From: Bemisia tabaci
Taxonomy: Eukaryota; Arthropoda; Insecta; Hemiptera; Aleyrodidae
Length of the DNA stretch: 64,000 nt
Assembly: GCF_918797505.1 (NCBI RefSeq)
Contig: NC_092801.1
Coordinates: 32,564,487-32,628,486, forward strand
Direction of reading: 5' to 3'
The position numbers were made by a program, and so were the translations under genes. Below, piece by piece: positions 63,784 through 64,000 of the stretch; the stretch's first letter is position 1; every line of letters begins with the position of its first letter. Under the pieces are notes generated by a model that saw nothing but the letters and a program-made list of their open reading frames with translations, made no database searches and was not told the origin of the DNA.

Positions 63784-64000
63784 TTATCATTGTCTTGGGC
63801 TGCTCTAAAAAATTTGTATCTATTTCTTCTTTTATATTTTCTCGTCATTCGTCACCAATATGCACTGAAATTATTTGTTCTCAAGATGTAATCTTGACTT
63901 AAACCGTCGTTTCTTGTCGACAGAATTCGGTCTTTTGAAAGTTAAATCGTGCGGATTTAACTTAGAGTCAGTTTTTTTGGCCAACGTTTGCATTCATTCT
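63784..64000. other. IRP1 intron 10, right edge
   Basis: No exon or repeat is recognised in the last 217 bp. Confidence 0.4.

Overview
This is eukaryotic, almost certainly insect, nuclear DNA: AT-rich, with introns bounded by GT/AG, two conserved animal genes, and many palindromic non-autonomous transposons. The protein sequences and repeat style suggest a hemipteran, possibly a whitefly. That species guess is an inference from memory and is weak.

Region 1 (about 1-12,700, minus strand) holds most of a PHF14-type chromatin-reader gene. Twelve exons can be placed, and their phases agree at every junction. They encode an acidic N-terminus, a C4HC3 PHD finger, an extended PHD module, a coiled coil and a further PHD finger. 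The last exon runs off the left edge. The ATG start codon is split by intron 1. A Helitron with a tRNA-like insert lies in intron 5.

Region 2 (about 12,700-15,000) is a repeat-rich intergenic stretch between two head-to-head genes.

Region 3 (15,333 to beyond 64,000, plus strand) is the gene for cytosolic aconitase / iron regulatory protein 1 (IRP1). Exons 1-10, about 451 codons, are present and phase-consistent. The C-terminal half lies beyond the window. Exons 1-9 occupy 12 kb. A 35.2-kb intron 9 (27,376-62,604) then follows before exon 10, which carries the first Fe-S cysteine.

Region 4, the most interesting part, lies inside intron 9. Between 28,082 and 32,946 there are 11 related hairpins of 54-70 nt. 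Read on the minus strand, antisense to IRP1, the 3' arm begins UCACCGGGU in nearly all copies, while stem bases change with compensation and loops vary. This is the pattern of a microRNA cluster. The seed is one base from the Drosophila miR-3/309/318 seed as I recall it. A CpG-rich stretch with two CCAAT boxes at 37.6 kb is a possible promoter for this unit.

Region 5 (about 37.8-64 kb) is a dense graveyard of foldback elements. Several families have multiple copies, some nested in others. Exon 10 sits between two large palindromes and is much richer in G/C at third positions than the earlier exons.
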